The notes under the pieces are model-generated. The model made no database searches. It worked only from the letters and a program-made list of their open reading frames with translations, and was not told where the DNA came from. A stretch of DNA of 64,000 bases, taken from Niastella caeni. GTDB taxonomy: Bacteria; Bacteroidota; Bacteroidia; Chitinophagales; Chitinophagaceae. Of this stretch, positions 47,181-56,046 are shown piece by piece; within the stretch, counting starts at the first letter, position 1; each line of letters starts with the position of its first letter. The stretch is from the NCBI RefSeq assembly GCF_004834005.1, contig NZ_STFF01000001.1:371347-435346 (forward strand). The letters are read 5' to 3'. A program made the position numbers and the translations under genes.

Positions 47181-49472
47181 TTACCGGGCAGATGCCGGGG
47201 ATACAGAAAACGGAAATGCAGCCGGTGTTGTTCCTCTGGTATAGGAAGGCACTTTTTTTACATCATAAAGCAGTGTGCCGCCTTTCTGTAATTGGCTGTG
47301 ATTGATCCAGTTCTTCGTATGCGCAACTCCGTTTACTGAAATGTTATGAATATAGAAATTGTTTTTGTCTGTAGCGGGCGCCTGAATAACGAGCTTATGG
47401 CCGTTTTCAAACGTAAGGGTCATTTTACGGAACAACGGCGTTCCGAAAACGTATTGGGTTGTACCTGGACAAACCGGGTAAAAACCCATGGCAGAAAAAA
47501 TATACCAGGCCGAGGTTTGCCCATTGTCTTCATCGCCACAATATCCATCAGGTGTGGCATGATATAATTTATCCATTACCTGGCGTATCCAGTATTGTGT
47601 TTTCCAGGGTTCGCCTGCGTAATTATATAAATAGATCATGTGCTGGATGGGCTGGTTGCCATGTGCATACTGCCCCATATTCATGATCTGCATTTCGCGA
47701 ATTTCATGAATAACACCGCCATAATAACTTTCATCGAACACAGGTGGCAGCGCAAATACCGAATCAAGCATTTTAGAAAACATTTTCGAACCGCCCATCA
47801 GGCTGGCCAATCCCTGCACATCATGAAAAACACTCCAGGTATAATGCCAGCTATTGCCTTCGGTAAAAGCATCGCCCCATTTGAATGGATTGAATGGCGA
47901 TTGAAATTTACCATCCTTATTTTTTCCGCGCATCAGGCGGGTGGTACTATCATAGAGATTGCGGTAATTCATGCAACGACGGCCAAAGCGGTCAATTTCT
48001 TCTTTTGGCCGGTTTAATGATTTGGCCAGTTGAAAAATCGTAAAATCGTCATATGCATATTCCAAAGTACGGGCCGCATTCTCATTGATCTTTACATCAT
48101 AAGGCACATACCCCAGCTCGTTATAATACCGGACGCCTTTTCTTCCCACTGAAGTTAGCGGACCTTCATTCTCTGTATTTTTTAAAATAGCCTCATACAA
48201 GGTATTGATGTCGTACCCGCGTATGCCCTTGATATAAGAATCGGCAATAAGCGAGGCGGAGTTTGAGCCAATCATGCAATCGCGATGGCCCGGGCTTGCC
48301 CATTCGGGTAACCAACCGCTTTCTTTATAAGTATTCACCAACCCCTGCATGATCTGGCTGTTCAGGGTGGGGTACATTAAAGTAAAAAACGGGAATACAG
48401 CCCTGAATGTATCCCAAAAACCATTGTCGGTAAACATATAACCGGGTAACACCTGCCCGTTGTACGGACTATAATGCACCACTTCATTGGTTTTGTTGTA
48501 TTCAAAAAATTTACGTGGGAACAACAGCACCCGGTATAAGCATGAATAAAACGTTTGTAATTGGTCGGGCGTACCACCTTCTGCAACTAACCTGCCTAAT
48601 TCACGATTCCAGATCTGGCGGCCTTTGTTACAGGTATTATCAAATGAATCATTTCCCAGCTCACGTTGCGCGTTCAATTCGGCCTGTTCAAAACTGATGA
48701 ACGAAGAGGCTGTTCTTACATGCACCTTTTCTCCTTTCGCTGATTTAAACCCGATGATAGCACCCGTATGATTCGACTGGTATTCGAGGGTATCTTTTGC
48801 AAGTGTTTTATCGTGCCAGGTATGCGCTACTGTAAAATCCTTATCGAAATAAACAATAAAATAGTTTTTGAAATTGGCAGGCACTCCCCCGCTGTTGGCT
48901 GAGGTATAACCAATAATTTTTCTTTCGGCGGGAATGATCCTTATATAAGAGCCTTTATCAAAGGCATCTACCACTATAAATGAACTATCGCTTGCAGGGA
49001 AGGTAAACCGTAGCTGGGCTGCTCTTTCGGTTGGGGTAATTTCAGCAGTTACATCAGCATCTGCCAGGTAAACACTATAATAGTATGGAGTTGATCTTTC
49101 TGTTTTATGAGAGAACCAGCTTGCACGGCTATCCTGGTCGAAATGCATTTTTTTGGTAACAGGCATAATACTGAATTGCCCGTAATCATTGATCCAGGGA
49201 GAGGGTTGATGGGTTTGTTTGAAACCTCTTATTTTATCGGCATTGTACTGATACGTCCAGCCGCTACCCATGGTATTGGTTTGCGGTACCCAGCAATTCA
49301 TTCCCCAGGGCAATGCTATAGCTGGATACGTATTTCCGTTAGAAAGCCCGGGCTTTGAATCGGTACCCATTAAAGGGTTCACATAATCTACGGGCTCAAT
49401 GGCCTTTTGAACAACCTGTGCCTGGGAAAACACGCAGCAAAAAGTTATTGCGAGGAAAATAATTGCTCTCAT
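47181..49472 (-). CDS. GH92-family alpha-mannosidase
   Basis: A 763-residue exported hydrolase from ATG 49470-49472 (MRAIIFLAITFCCVFSQAQ, signal peptide). GH92 enzymes are calcium-dependent inverting exo-alpha-mannosidases. Recognisable parts are DYVNPLMGTDSKPGLSNGN, WLPEWASPGHRDCMIGSN, the acid-bearing FTEGNSWHYTWSVFHD, and GDEDNGQTSAWYIFSAMGFY, which holds the catalytic-base Asp region. It acts in the periplasm on mannose-containing oligosaccharides brought in by SusCD. Linkage preference cannot be told from sequence here. The start is upstream of a longer, less plausible frame. Confidence 0.95.
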   Translation of the reverse strand: MRAIIFLAITFCCVFSQAQVVQKAIEPVDYVNPLMGTDSKPGLSNGNTYPAIALPWGMNCWVPQTNTMGSGWTYQYNADKIRGFKQTHQPSPWINDYGQFSIMPVTKKMHFDQDSRASWFSHKTERSTPYYYSVYLADADVTAEITPTERAAQLRFTFPASDSSFIVVDAFDKGSYIRIIPAERKIIGYTSANSGGVPANFKNYFIVYFDKDFTVAHTWHDKTLAKDTLEYQSNHTGAIIGFKSAKGEKVHVRTASSFISFEQAELNAQRELGNDSFDNTCNKGRQIWNRELGRLVAEGGTPDQLQTFYSCLYRVLLFPRKFFEYNKTNEVVHYSPYNGQVLPGYMFTDNGFWDTFRAVFPFFTLMYPTLNSQIMQGLVNTYKESGWLPEWASPGHRDCMIGSNSASLIADSYIKGIRGYDINTLYEAILKNTENEGPLTSVGRKGVRYYNELGYVPYDVKINENAARTLEYAYDDFTIFQLAKSLNRPKEEIDRFGRRCMNYRNLYDSTTRLMRGKNKDGKFQSPFNPFKWGDAFTEGNSWHYTWSVFHDVQGLASLMGGSKMFSKMLDSVFALPPVFDESYYGGVIHEIREMQIMNMGQYAHGNQPIQHMIYLYNYAGEPWKTQYWIRQVMDKLYHATPDGYCGDEDNGQTSAWYIFSAMGFYPVCPGTTQYVFGTPLFRKMTLTFENGHKLVIQAPATDKNNFYIHNISVNGVAHTKNWINHSQLQKGGTLLYDVKKVPSYTRGTTPAAFPFSVSPASAR

Positions 49473-49521
49473 GTAATCAGCTAGTTTATTGTACCCAAAG
49501 AGTGTCAGCAATAGGTAATTT

Positions 49522-49551
49522 TGTAACAATGTTACACTTCTAAAACGATTT
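49522..49551 (-). promoter_or_regulatory. Palindrome and LacI-like site upstream of GH92
   Basis: TGTAAC-AAT-GTTACA (49522-49536) is a perfect 6+3+6 palindrome. Next to it AAAACGATTT (49542-49551) fits AAANCGNTTT, and the stretch ACGATTTTGC is also found upstream of susC (45904-45913). They are operator candidates. Confidence 0.45.
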
Positions 49552-49598
49552 TGCAAAATTAAAAAAAGCTAGCCTACATATATTTTTTTCTGAAATCT

Positions 49599-50744
49599 CT
49601 AATTCTTCACGCATCGAAATCCTGTATGCTCCAATCCTGTATCGGGTGAAGTTTTCATCCGCGCCGATACGCGGTAACTGGCGCAATAGGAAGCATGACA
49701 TAAAAAAGAACCGCCCCGCACTACTCGTTTGGGAACAGTGGGTTCTTCCGGATCATAGCTGGCAGCAGGGCCTGCCGGGTTAATTAATTTTTTGGAGCCT
49801 GCCTGGTTATAATAATCCGGGCGATACCAATCAGCACACCACTCCCACACATTGCCGGCCATATCATACAAACCATATGAATTGGCGGCAAAAGACTTTA
49901 CCGGTGCTACACGGTCGTATCCGTCACCCTTCGTATTGCGATCAGGGAAATGTCCTTGCCAGATATTAGCTTTCGGTTGGCCTTTATCGACAGATTCATT
50001 CCCCCAGGTATATGGTTGATTGGTTAGTCCCGACCTTGCCGCCCATTCCCACTCCGCTTCTGTAGGCAGCCGCTTGCCGGCCCATTTGGCATAAGCCATC
50101 GCATCATCCCACGACACTTGAACAACGGGAGAGTTTTCCTTTCCTTTTATGCTGCTGCCTGGCCCTTGCGGATGTTTCCAACTGGCGCCTTTTACCCATT
50201 GCCACCACTGGCTTACATCATTCAATTGAATAGGTTTGGCAGGCGGAGTAAATACGAGTGAAGCTGCTACCAGCAAGCTATCAGCCGGCCTGGGCGTACC
50301 AGATGGTAATTGCTTTTTTAATTCTTCCCAATCGGGCGCGCGCTCAGCCGTTGTTATATAACCTGTTGCTTTTACAAATTTCATGAACATGGCATTCGTC
50401 ACTTCAGTTGCATCCATCCAAAAACCATCTACATGAACAGCATGTTGCGGGTACTCGTCTGGCCTGCCCTCCTTATCAGCAGCGCCCATTAAAAATTCAC
50501 CACCAGGTATTTTAACCATGCCTTCCCTGGAGCTGTTACCGTTTGCAACTATAGAATCTGTTGAAGCATTCACCGCAAAACGCGATGGCAAATTAGCCGT
50601 ACACGACATCACGGTATCACCTGCCGGAATTGCCTCTTTTGCTGCCGTTTTACCACTTAACTGTTTGCAGCCAACGATCGTTACCATAATTACCCCGGCG
50701 CAAAGCCAGGCTGGCCTGTTCATAATTTTAATTGTCATAATCAT
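49599..50744 (-). CDS. Formylglycine-generating enzyme (SUMF1 family), lipoprotein
   Basis: A 381-residue protein that converts the active-site Cys of sulfatases to formylglycine. The C-terminal region has the two-cysteine active-site motif GGSFLCHASYCASYR, which lines up with the human FGE Cys pair; MVKIPGGEFLMGAADKEGRP and DAMAYAKWAGKRLPTEAEW are family hallmarks. The N-terminus (WLCAGVIMVTIVGCKQLSG) is a lipoprotein signal, placing the enzyme outside the cytosol. Its ATG overlaps the sulfatase stop by 4 nt, so enzyme and substrate are made together. The start could also be the Met at MNRPAW. Confidence 0.93.
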   Translation of the reverse strand: MIMTIKIMNRPAWLCAGVIMVTIVGCKQLSGKTAAKEAIPAGDTVMSCTANLPSRFAVNASTDSIVANGNSSREGMVKIPGGEFLMGAADKEGRPDEYPQHAVHVDGFWMDATEVTNAMFMKFVKATGYITTAERAPDWEELKKQLPSGTPRPADSLLVAASLVFTPPAKPIQLNDVSQWWQWVKGASWKHPQGPGSSIKGKENSPVVQVSWDDAMAYAKWAGKRLPTEAEWEWAARSGLTNQPYTWGNESVDKGQPKANIWQGHFPDRNTKGDGYDRVAPVKSFAANSYGLYDMAGNVWEWCADWYRPDYYNQAGSKKLINPAGPAASYDPEEPTVPKRVVRGGSFLCHASYCASYRVSARMKTSPDTGLEHTGFRCVKN

Positions 50745-52204
50745 TCACTGAACTTGTTATTGAGCGCGCCAGAAGGTTTTGCAAACAGGGGAAAGTCTGG
50801 GCTCTCCCGGTGTTGTTGCTGCATTATTCTTAGAATCGATAGTACTATATAAGTATTTTTATCAGCAACATTATTTTTTTCGGAAACATCTTTTTGCAGA
50901 TCGTACAATTCAATAGGGCCATTGGGATCACTGGCGGCATTTAATCTTATTCCTTTCCATTTTCCCATCCGTACAGCCTGTTTCCCTCCCTGCTCATGAA
51001 ATTCCCAATATAACCATGGATGTTCAGGCGCCTTTTTTTGTGAGAACAAAACCGGGACTATTGAAATGCCATCAATGTTGTTGGGTTGCGGCTGTTGGGC
51101 GAGTTCGGCAAAAGTGGGCAGAAAATCCCAGAATGCGCCGATATAATCGGACGTGCTGCCGGCTTTTACTTTGCCAGGCCACCACGCAATCATCGGTTCA
51201 CGAATACCGCCTTCATACAGATCTCTTTTAATACCACGCAAAGAACCGTTACTATTAAAATAAGAAGGATCGTTACCGCCTTCTTTATGCGGACCATTAT
51301 CACTGGAAAAAATCACCAGTGTATTTTTGTCAATCCCATACTCCTTTAATTTTTGAAGAACCTGCCCTACATACGCATCTAACCTGCTTACCATGGCAGC
51401 ATAAGCGGCACGCGGATATGCTTGCGGTGCATAACCTTTGCCATTCCAGGGTTCTACCGGTACTGGTTGCTCATTAAAAAGTTTCTTGTATTTTTCAAAC
51501 AAGCTATCGTTTGGCACCTGCAATGCAGCATGTGGCAAGGTATAAGAGAGATATAAAAAGAACGGGTTAGTTTTTTGTTGTTCAATAAACTTCAGTGCTT
51601 TTTGTTGTATCAATTCAGCTGCATAATCTGTTGGACGACCGGGCGTATTAGCGGCGAAGTCAATACGCGTATCGTTCTCCCATAAATGATCGGGATAATA
51701 GTTATGTGCTTTCGATTGGCAATTGTATCCATAAAAAACATCGAACCCCTGCTTAACCGGATCGCCGGATGACGCTACCGGCCCCAACCCCCACTTGCCA
51801 AAATCACCGGTTGTATATCCGCCCTTTTTTAATACCTCGGCTATAGTAATTGCAGAATCCGGTATAGGCCATTGGCCTTCGGGCTCTACCCCTTTATTCC
51901 CACGAATGGGCGTATGCCCGGTATGCTGCCCGGTAAGCAATGATGAACGGGACGGTGCGCATACCGACGTACCTGCATAAAACTGTGTAAACCGCATTCC
52001 CTGTTTTGCCATGGCATCGAGATTAGGCGTTTGGATCAATTGTTGTCCATAACAACCCAGATCGCCATAACCCAAATCATCGGCCAGGATAAAAATAATA
52101 TTTGGACGTACTGCTTTTGCCTGCTGGCCCAAACTATGGCCAGGTTGAAGCAGGTTAAACGTACAGATCAAGGCAACTGCGATAAAAGGTTTGCTTATTT
52201 GCAT
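50741..52204 (-). CDS. Family S1 sulfatase
   Basis: A 487-residue exported arylsulfatase-like enzyme (signal peptide ending HSLGQ). The modification site is Cys82 in VCAPSRSSLLTGQ, the CxPSR consensus. Metal ligands are expected in FILADDLGYGD (Asp-Asp) and FSSDNGPHKEGG. It removes sulfate esters from glycans in the periplasm; the substrate class cannot be told. It is the first gene of the minus-strand locus, immediately followed by its probable maturase. Confidence 0.95.
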   Translation of the reverse strand: MQISKPFIAVALICTFNLLQPGHSLGQQAKAVRPNIIFILADDLGYGDLGCYGQQLIQTPNLDAMAKQGMRFTQFYAGTSVCAPSRSSLLTGQHTGHTPIRGNKGVEPEGQWPIPDSAITIAEVLKKGGYTTGDFGKWGLGPVASSGDPVKQGFDVFYGYNCQSKAHNYYPDHLWENDTRIDFAANTPGRPTDYAAELIQQKALKFIEQQKTNPFFLYLSYTLPHAALQVPNDSLFEKYKKLFNEQPVPVEPWNGKGYAPQAYPRAAYAAMVSRLDAYVGQVLQKLKEYGIDKNTLVIFSSDNGPHKEGGNDPSYFNSNGSLRGIKRDLYEGGIREPMIAWWPGKVKAGSTSDYIGAFWDFLPTFAELAQQPQPNNIDGISIVPVLFSQKKAPEHPWLYWEFHEQGGKQAVRMGKWKGIRLNAASDPNGPIELYDLQKDVSEKNNVADKNTYIVLSILRIMQQQHRESPDFPLFAKPSGALNNKFSE

Positions 52205-52231
52205 GGGTATTTGATTAACAAATCCTGTTAC

Positions 52232-52248
52232 TCCACTAAATTAGTGGA
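52232..52248. promoter_or_regulatory. Perfect palindrome upstream of the sulfatase gene
   Basis: TCCACTA-AAT-TAGTGGA, a 7+3+7 perfect palindrome, 28 nt before the sulfatase ATG. The centre AAT and 3-nt spacing are shared with the palindrome upstream of GH92, though the arms differ. It is a likely regulator site; it is also upstream of the divergent purine nucleoside phosphorylase. Confidence 0.5.
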
Positions 52249-52392
52249 TTTTACAATATTGATCACATGTATAAAAAGAATACTATCATATTTATCACAA
52301 GACTGGTACATAACACACACATTACTGAATAAAAATATCCAAATGCTTCAAAATAACCGCTGGAATACTTTATTTTGAAAAAAAATCACGGG

Positions 52393-53214
52393 ATGGACCA
52401 AATCATTGAAAAAATCTCACAAACAGTCCGCTTTTTAGAAGAGAAGGGTTTTACCGGTGCTTCCACCGCTATTGTTTTAGGGACCGGGCTGGGATCATTT
52501 ATTGATCGGGTTGAGGTGGTTCAGCAAATTTCTTATAATGAGATCCCGCATTTCCCCACATCTACCGTTGAATTTCACAAGGGCAAGCTGATACTGGCTA
52601 CTGTAGAAAATAGAAAAATTTTGATCATGTAAGGCCGGTTTCATTACTATGAAGGCTACAGCATGCAGCAAATTACTTTTCCGGTACGGGTATTTAAAGA
52701 ACTGGGAGTAACCAGCTTATTGTTAAGTAATGCAGCCGGTGGTATGAATCCTGAATACAAAAAGGGCGACCTGGTGTTGCTCACTGACCATATAAACCTT
52801 CAACCTGAAAATCCTTTACGGGGAGTGAACGAACCGAAGCTCGGTCCACGGTTCCCGGATATGAGCCAACCTTATGATGTTCGCCTGAACAAACTCTTCA
52901 TTAAAACGGCGCTGGACCTATCGGTGCCGCTCAAACAAGGTATTTATGTGGCGGTACCAGGGCCTAACCTCGAAACAAGGGCTGAATACCGCTTTCTTCG
53001 GGTGATCGGTGCAGATATGGTAGGCATGAGCACCGTGCCTGAAGTCATTGTAGCCAATCAAATCGGGCTGCACTGTGCTGCTGTTAGTGTAATCACCGAT
53101 GAATGCGACCCCGATAACCTGCAGCCGGTTAATATTGAAGAAATTATTGCAGTAGCCGGTAAAGCCGATCAAAAATTGAGCGCCGTGTTTAAAGGAGTAA
53201 TTGAACAATTGTAA
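52393..53214 (+). pseudogene. Purine nucleoside phosphorylase with one in-frame stop
   Basis: The frame from ATG 52393 (MDQIIEKISQTVRFLEEKG) to 53214 would give a normal-length (273-codon) purine nucleoside phosphorylase that splits inosine/guanosine with phosphate. Visible motifs are AIVLGTGLGSFIDRV, GRFHYYEGYSMQQITFPVR, LLSNAAGGMNP, GPNLETRAEYR and GADMVGMSTVPEV. Codon 80 (52630-52632) is TAA where the family has Gln in M-Q-G-R-F-H-Y-Y, so a single C-to-T change of CAA explains it. Both halves are in one frame and otherwise intact. It is a recent nonsense mutation or a sequencing error. Confidence 0.85.
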
Positions 53215-53312
53215 TCCAATGTCGTCAGGTAAGCGTGTTTCGGCTACGCTCAACGCTTCATATGCCCATTCGACTTCGCTTGGGGCCTTCCTCTCTAATG
53301 CAGAAATAACGC

Positions 53313-53699
53313 TTAAGAAGTAATCAACGATTGCAAAAAGCTGCAAAGATCTGAAAACCGGGAAGGCTTGGTAACGAATGATACGGCGCCTAATTCTTTG
53401 GTTTTGGCAATATCGCCCGGGTTTGAACTGGTTGAGTAAATAATAACCGGGATATTTTTTAGCGTATCCGTTTGCTTTATCTCTTTTAGAAATTGTAAGC
53501 CACCCATCCGGGGCATATTAAGATCAACAAAAATATAGTCGGGTAAAGTTGCTGCCGCCGAAAGCACATCCAGCGCCTCATAACCATTGGTAGCAGTTAA
53601 CAAGGTAAGATCTTCATCAACTTTCGCCAAAGCCGATTTGAATATTTCATGATCATCCATGTCATCATCTACAAGAAACAGCAGTTGATTTTGGAGCAT
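53313..53699 (-). CDS. Single-domain response regulator (CheY/Rcp1-like)
   Basis: A 128-residue receiver without an output domain. The acidic pocket is in LFLVDDDMDDHE, the phospho-acceptor Asp in YIFVDLNMPRMGG and the conserved Lys in FVTKPSRF. Rcp1-like receivers usually serve PAS- or phytochrome-linked kinases. No kinase gene is adjacent; the one at 39090-41186 is a candidate. The 98-nt gap after its stop contains two related words (aagcgaagtcgaatg, gagcgtagccgaaac). Confidence 0.92.
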   Translation of the reverse strand: MLQNQLLFLVDDDMDDHEIFKSALAKVDEDLTLLTATNGYEALDVLSAAATLPDYIFVDLNMPRMGGLQFLKEIKQTDTLKNIPVIIYSTSSNPGDIAKTKELGAVSFVTKPSRFSDLCSFLQSLITS

Positions 53700-53836
53700 T
53701 CATTCAATTTACAGATAATGAGAAACAACTATCCTATTCAAGGTAATATTTTTTTTCAGAAAACCGGGTAGTCTTTTTAACAGCGGTTCCCTGCCAAATA
53801 CATTTTCTATTATCTTCGGCGCTATAACTACAGGTT

Positions 53837-54742
53837 ATGCTCAAAAATTATCCTAAAACGTTCCTCTTGCTTTGCAGCGTATTCATGGTATGCGCATGCT
53901 CAAATCGGATGACACTAAACAAACTTCAGGACCAGATCAGCTCCAGGCTGGCAGAACAACCCGGTGATTTTGCCGTTGCCTTTAAAGACCTGACCACAGG
54001 AGATACATTACTGATCAATGACCAGGCTTTTTTTCATGCAGCGAGCACCATGAAAACACCGGTTATGATTGAAGTATACAAACAGGCAGCGGCTGGCACT
54101 TTTACTCTGAACGACTCCTTTGTTCTAAAGAATGAATTTAAAAGTATTGTTGACAGCAGCGTTTTTAGTTTAAATGCCAATGATGATAGTGAAAAGGAGC
54201 TCTACCGGCATTTAGGTGAAAAAAGAACTTTGTACAACCTGGTATACGATATGATCATCAAGAGCAGCAACCTGGCAACCAATATGGTTATTGAGTTGGT
54301 AAACGCACGGAATGTTACCCAAACCATGCGTCAACTGGGTGCTAAACGTATACAGGTATTACGGGGTGTAGAAGATTCAAAGGCTTATGAAAAAGGATTC
54401 AATAATGTTACCACTGCCCATGACCTGATGGTGATCTTTGAGAAAATGGCCAAGGGCGAAATTGTTGACAGCGCTTCCTCGCAGGCTATGATCAATATTC
54501 TATTAAATCAGCAATTTAAAGAGATCATCCCGGCCCGGTTACCCAGGGACGTAAAGGTAGCCCATAAAACAGGCAATATTTCCCACGTTCAACACGATTC
54601 GGGTATCGTGTTCTTACCCAATGGAAGAAAATATGTGTTAGTGCTATTATCTAAAAATCTGCAAAAAGAAGAACAGGCAATTAAGGCAATGGCAGACGTA
54701 TCGGAAATGATCTATAACTATGTGAGCAATCCCGATAAGTGA
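53837..54742 (+). CDS. Class A beta-lactamase-like serine hydrolase, lipoprotein
   Basis: A 301-residue envelope serine hydrolase. The lipobox is in SVFMVCACSNRM. The catalytic Ser70-x-x-Lys73 is in AASTMKTP, the second motif is SSN (IKSSNLATN, in place of SDN) and the third is KTG (AHKTGNISHV). The fold is that of class A beta-lactamases, but a Glu166-bearing omega loop is not obvious to me, so it could be an esterase, a peptidase or a true lactamase. The usual size of the family is 280-300 residues. It is a single gene. Confidence 0.85.
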   Translation: MLKNYPKTFLLLCSVFMVCACSNRMTLNKLQDQISSRLAEQPGDFAVAFKDLTTGDTLLINDQAFFHAASTMKTPVMIEVYKQAAAGTFTLNDSFVLKNEFKSIVDSSVFSLNANDDSEKELYRHLGEKRTLYNLVYDMIIKSSNLATNMVIELVNARNVTQTMRQLGAKRIQVLRGVEDSKAYEKGFNNVTTAHDLMVIFEKMAKGEIVDSASSQAMINILLNQQFKEIIPARLPRDVKVAHKTGNISHVQHDSGIVFLPNGRKYVLVLLSKNLQKEEQAIKAMADVSEMIYNYVSNPDK

Positions 54743-54758
54743 CCGCAATGATCGAAAT

Positions 54759-55712
54759 TTAATGAGAATGTGTATGGGAATGTGGCTCTAACTTTTCATT
54801 CTCATTGGCACAGTGAATGGTTTGCGACTCCAGTTCAATAGTGCTGTGATGTATATTATGGTGAATCAACTCGTGCTTGAGGTGTTGTATCACTTTCAGC
54901 TTTTCATCAAACGGTATGCAGTCTTCGATAATGATATGCGCTGTTAATGCATTTTCTGTTGTGCTTAATGGCCAGATATGAATATGATGCACATTCACAA
55001 TGTGCTTCACCGATAATATAACCTTGGTTACTTCATCCAGTTCAATGCCTGCCGGCACCCCATCAACCGACATTTTAAAACTATCTGTCAGCAACGACCA
55101 GGTGCTAATGAGTATAATGATCATTATCGCCAACCCAATAGCAGGGTCAAGCCAATACCAATTGGTATAGGAAATTACAACACCTCCAATCACAACGCCT
55201 ACCGATACCATGGCATCGGCCAGCAAATGCCAGTACGCTCCTTTAATATTGAGATCGGTGTCTTTGTTCTTGAAGAAAAGAAAGGCGGAAATACTGTTCA
55301 CAACAATACCTATGGCAGCTACCCAGGCAATACCTGTACCCTGCACAACCGGTGGCCTTTGCAAACGAAGTACTGATTCGTACCCAAGCGTACCGATGGC
55401 AACCAGTAATAATAATGCATTGAAAAGAGCCGCTAATACAGTTGTTTTTTTATACCCGTAAGTAAACCGCAACGTAGCCTGCCGGTGCGCAAGTTTGAAA
55501 GCAATATAGGAAAGCAGCAAACTGGCTACATCTGCCAGGTTATGGCCGGCATCGCTCAACAACGACATTGACTTATACGACAATCCCGCCACTACTTCCA
55601 CCAGCACAAACAAGATATTCAAGCCAATACCTATCTGGAATGCCTTTAGACTTGCTTCATTGAACGATACGGCATGTGAGTGAGCATGTGCATGTGAATG
55701 ATCGTGCGCCAT
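54759..55712 (-). CDS. Cation diffusion facilitator (CzcD/ZitB-like metal exporter)
   Basis: A 317-residue proton-coupled divalent-metal exporter of the inner membrane. The N- and C-termini are His-rich (HDHSHAHAHSHA; EPHSHTHSH). Six TM segments follow; metal-site motifs are SDAGHNLADV in TM2 and HLLADAMVSVG in TM5. The cytosolic C-terminal domain (VHHIHIWPLSTTENALTAHI) is typical. Likely substrates are Zn2+, Co2+ or Cd2+. It is convergent with the beta-lactamase-like gene. Confidence 0.95.
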   Translation of the reverse strand: MAHDHSHAHAHSHAVSFNEASLKAFQIGIGLNILFVLVEVVAGLSYKSMSLLSDAGHNLADVASLLLSYIAFKLAHRQATLRFTYGYKKTTVLAALFNALLLLVAIGTLGYESVLRLQRPPVVQGTGIAWVAAIGIVVNSISAFLFFKNKDTDLNIKGAYWHLLADAMVSVGVVIGGVVISYTNWYWLDPAIGLAIMIIILISTWSLLTDSFKMSVDGVPAGIELDEVTKVILSVKHIVNVHHIHIWPLSTTENALTAHIIIEDCIPFDEKLKVIQHLKHELIHHNIHHSTIELESQTIHCANENEKLEPHSHTHSH

Positions 55713-55840
55713 ATTACAGGAGTTTGGATCAGTAAGACCTGCAAATTAGCAAATTTGTTTATCATGAGGCGTTAACCAACGGTTAGGACCGACATCAGCG
55801 GTTTTTAATTAGGTTGCAGGAGTAAAGGAGCATATAAAAA

Positions 55841-55862
55841 GCAGGTGGTAGAAACCACCTGC
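55841..55862 (-). terminator. Intrinsic terminator
   Basis: GCAGGTGGT-TTCT-ACCACCTGC is a perfect 9-bp stem with a 4-nt loop on the minus strand, followed by TTTTTATATG. It lies about 185 nt downstream of the transposase-like gene. Confidence 0.75.
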
Positions 55863-55962
55863 GAGTCACATGAGAAAAATTCTATTACCGCAACTGTTTT
55901 TATTTTTAATCCAGGGATGAGTTGCGATATGCTATAGAATGAAATCCCCGGAGTTCGTTTAC

Positions 55963-56046
55963 GTGAAACGTGAATCGTGAATAACTGCCCAATTTCAGAA
56001 CAGCTCACCATTTCCAATGATGTTTATTTGCCGTTTCACGTTGCCG
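55963..56046. repeat. Word-repeat array N
   Basis: On the minus strand it starts at the stop of the transposase-like gene (TAACGGCAACGTGAAACGG). The other end carries acgtgaaacgtgaatcgtg in the opposite sense, so the ends can pair. The words match those in arrays C, H and J. Confidence 0.6.

Noticed and set aside
52663..53214. The second half of the purine nucleoside phosphorylase as an independent 183-residue gene
   Set aside because: It is in frame with the first half, the residues between the stop and this ATG keep family motifs (GRFHYYEGY), and no start signal precedes it.
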